A stretch of 15,217 bases of DNA, taken from assembly GCA_018678395.1 (NCBI GenBank), contig JAHHMJ010000284.1:1-15217 (forward strand), in the 5' to 3' direction. Below are positions 13,381 through 15,217 of the stretch, one piece after another. The position numbers were made by a program, and so were the translations under genes. The notes under the pieces are model-generated. The model saw nothing but the letters and a program-made list of their open reading frames with translations, did no database searches and had not been told where the DNA came from. Source of the stretch: Gemmatimonadota bacterium. GTDB taxonomy: Bacteria; Gemmatimonadota; Gemmatimonadetes; Longimicrobiales; Gaopeijiaceae. Within the stretch, counting starts at the first letter, position 1. The number at the start of each line of letters is the position of its first letter.

Positions 13381-14721
13381 GTGATTCGTCGTACCTGCTC
13401 ATCCGTCCGTTCGTACCTGCGCCCGCTGACGGGCGGTCTGGTCGCCGGGCTCATGGCGACCGCCGCGCCGCTGTCCGCGCAGTTGGACTCCGTCGAGACA
13501 CGCATCGCCGAGGCCGTCGCCGCCAACCAGGAGGCGGCCGTCGCCCTGCTGCGCGAGACGGTGGACATCAACAGCGGGACGCTGAACGCGGCGGGCCAGC
13601 GTGCCGTCCACGACGCCATGGCACCGCACTTCGAGGCGCTGGGTTTCGCGGTCGAGTACGTACAGCCGGCGATCCCCGACCGCGGCGGTCATTTCGTGGC
13701 GCGCCGTGCGGGTGATCGGGGGCCGCATCTCCTGCTCATCGGCCACCTGGACACGGTCTTCGAGGAAGACAGCCCGTTCCAGAGCTGGGAGATGGTGAAC
13801 GACTCGGTGGCCCGCGGGCCGGGTGCGGCCGACATGAAAGGCGGCAACATCGTCATCTGGTCGGCTCTCGAGGCGCTCGATGCGGCCGGTGCGCTGGACG
13901 GCATGACGATCACCGTGGTCATGACGGGTGACGAGGAGAGCCCCGGGCGGCCCCTGGACGAATCCCGTCGGGCGCTCGTCGAGGCCGGTGAGGCCGCCGA
14001 CATCGCGCTCGGCTTCGAGGGCGGGACCCCGGGGCTGGGGGTGATCGCTCGGCGCAGCTCGAGCTCGTGGCGCCTCGACGTTACGGCGACCACGGCGCAC
14101 TCCTCCGGCGTATTCCGCGACGGCGTGGGCGCCGGAGCCATCTACGAGGCCGCCCGGATTCTCGAGGATTTCTACGCCGAGATCCGGGGCGAGGAGAACC
14201 TGACCTTCAACGCCGCCACGATCGTCGGGGGGACCGAGGCGACGTGGGATGCCACGACGGCGCGGGGCGAGGCGTTCGGAAAGACCAACGTCGTCCCGCC
14301 CACGGCGGTGATCACCGGTGACATTCGCACACTCACCGACGAGCAGCTCCAGCGCACGCGACGCTCCATGCAGGCGATCGTCGCTCGCTCGCTCCCGGGC
14401 ACCTCGTCGGAGATCACGTTCCGCGACGGCTACCCGTCGATGCCTCCGACCGACGGCAACCGCGCACTGCTCGAGCTGTTCAGCGAGGTGAGCGTCGATC
14501 TGGGCGGGGGCCCGGTGGAGCCGTTCGATCCCGGCCAGCGTGGCGCGGCGGACGTGTCGTTCGTCGCGTCCGTCGTCGATGCGGGTATCGACGGCCTCGG
14601 ACCCGAGGGCAGCGGATCCCACACCGTCCGCGAGACCGTCAACATCCCGTCGCTGGCCCGGGCCGCCCAGCGGGCCGCCGTGCTGATGTACCGATTGACC
14701 GGCGAGACCCGCGCCTGGTGA
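13381..14721 (+). CDS. Secreted M20-family metallopeptidase (CPG2-like)
   Basis: From GTG 13381 the protein is 446 aa with a Sec signal peptide (basic MIRRT, hydrophobic GGLVAGLMATAAPLSA, cleavage near residue 33). The zinc-site residues of M20 enzymes are all visible: His122 in IGHLDTV, Asp151 in GAADMKGG, catalytic Glu185 in TGDEES, Glu213 in GFEGG and His414 in GSGSHTVRE. His240 in TTAHSSG lies in the dimerisation domain. The layout resembles glutamate carboxypeptidase G2, so it likely removes C-terminal residues from small peptides or N-acyl amino acids in the periplasm. The frame is open far upstream (to 12613), but that part runs antisense to the NUDIX gene and precedes the signal peptide. 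It converges on the last gene with 10 bp between the stops. Confidence 0.92.
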   Translation: MIRRTCSSVRSYLRPLTGGLVAGLMATAAPLSAQLDSVETRIAEAVAANQEAAVALLRETVDINSGTLNAAGQRAVHDAMAPHFEALGFAVEYVQPAIPDRGGHFVARRAGDRGPHLLLIGHLDTVFEEDSPFQSWEMVNDSVARGPGAADMKGGNIVIWSALEALDAAGALDGMTITVVMTGDEESPGRPLDESRRALVEAGEAADIALGFEGGTPGLGVIARRSSSSWRLDVTATTAHSSGVFRDGVGAGAIYEAARILEDFYAEIRGEENLTFNAATIVGGTEATWDATTARGEAFGKTNVVPPTAVITGDIRTLTDEQLQRTRRSMQAIVARSLPGTSSEITFRDGYPSMPPTDGNRALLELFSEVSVDLGGGPVEPFDPGQRGAADVSFVASVVDAGIDGLGPEGSGSHTVRETVNIPSLARAAQRAAVLMYRLTGETRAW

Positions 14722-14731
14722 CGAGACCGCG

Positions 14732-15217
14732 TCAGCTGCCGTCGATCTCCACGAAGACGGGGTTCGTGTAGAACCAGAGATCCGACCACGGGTCCTCTCC
14801 GCGAGGGTCCGGTTCGGGCTCCGGTTCGTCCCCATTCGTGCCGCGCACTCGCAGGTAGAAGTCGGCGGTGACGTTCTCGATCACGAACGACATCTCCAGC
14901 ATCTCGCCGTCGCGCGACCAGTCGGCGTCCGTGAAGCGCGCGGCCACGGCGGTCGTGGGGTTGGTGTCGGTGGTGCGGTCCGCGACCCGACCGGTGATGT
15001 CGCCCGTGATCGCGTCGATGCGCGACACCGTCGGGCTTCGTCCCCCGTGGTTGGGGGCCTCCGGATCGCGCACGCGGATCGTGACGCGAACGTCCTCTCC
15101 GGCCCGCACCCGCAGCGTCCCCCCGGTTTCGGCCCGATCCCCCGAGGCCTCCGCGGTGACCCACGCCTCCGAGACGAGGTCCCCGAGCGTCACGAAGATG
15201 CGTCCGCTGCGGATGCC
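14732..15217 (-). CDS. C-terminal part of a probable PHP-domain metalloprotein (partial)
   Basis: The frame is open across the right edge, so this is the last 161 residues of a longer protein. It begins GIRSGRIFVTLGDLVSEAWV and contains VRVTIRVRDPEAPNHGG, RIDAITGDITG, DTNPTTAVAARF and FYLRVRGTN, ending in EDPWSDLWFYTNPVFVEI. This combination is familiar from the beta-sandwich tails of secreted PHP-type phosphoesterases in environmental bacteria. The catalytic part is outside the window, so the family is a recollection rather than a demonstration. A GTG at 15193 could serve as an internal start but is unlikely because the match continues upstream of it. Confidence 0.7.
   Translation of the reverse strand, partial: GIRSGRIFVTLGDLVSEAWVTAEASGDRAETGGTLRVRAGEDVRVTIRVRDPEAPNHGGRSPTVSRIDAITGDITGRVADRTTDTNPTTAVAARFTDADWSRDGEMLEMSFVIENVTADFYLRVRGTNGDEPEPEPDPRGEDPWSDLWFYTNPVFVEIDGS

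Noticed and set aside
13399..14835. Long minus-strand open frame of 478 codons opposite the M20 peptidase.
   Set aside because: The M20 frame carries every catalytic residue; the antisense product is low in hydrophobic pattern and has no motif.
1..15217. Mobile elements, CRISPR arrays, tRNA or rRNA genes.
   Set aside because: No transposase or integrase frames, direct repeat arrays or tRNA-like cloverleaf sequences were seen; repeated phrases such as VGAPGA in 8000-9000 are protein blade repeats within one gene.

Overview
The window is a GC-rich, tightly packed bacterial stretch with GTG and TTG starts, convergent genes that nearly touch, and overlapping stop/start codons. High GC combined with this set of families (a choice-of-anchor B secreted protein, DUF4399 and emfourin-like lipoproteins, an M20 peptidase, a PHP-type C-terminus, a membrane-anchored dihaem cytochrome c) suggests Gemmatimonadota or a similar free-living, aerobic, diderm lineage. 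That assignment is inference; no rRNA or tRNA is present to settle it.

Left part (1-6084): a block of flagellar and signalling regulators. A soluble hybrid histidine kinase (102-1295) precedes an NtrC-type sigma-54 activator (1374-2726). A 293-bp intergenic region follows, with a near-perfect 31-bp dyad that could be an enhancer site and a sigma-54 -24/-12 promoter matching 11 of 12 consensus bases. These sit in front of fliA (3020-3775). Next is a 186-aa protein (3804-4364) that reads as a FlgN-type chaperone fused to a CsrA-like domain lacking the RNA-contacting arginines; this is the most unusual item in the window. On the other strand are a receiver protein and a ChpT-like degenerate histidine kinase, overlapping by ATGA. 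Divergent from them, a good sigma-28 promoter (TAAA-N15-TCCGATAC) drives a small FlgM-like gene (5621-5827) and an overlapping unknown gene (5824-6084). Together the sequence supports a cascade: kinase/phosphorelay -> sigma-54 activator -> fliA -> sigma-28 promoter -> FlgM-like anti-sigma feedback, with the FlgN/CsrA fusion as a possible post-transcriptional link.

Right part (6085-15217): mostly unrelated envelope and housekeeping genes. In order: a DUF4399 lipoprotein; a large secreted FG-GAP plus choice-of-anchor B beta-propeller protein; an RsmF-like rRNA m5C methyltransferase; an emfourin-like lipoprotein; a dihaem cytochrome c; a MutT-type NUDIX hydrolase; a secreted M20 metallopeptidase; and the C-terminal part of a probable PHP-domain protein cut by the window edge. 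No mobile elements, CRISPR arrays, tRNAs or rRNAs were seen.
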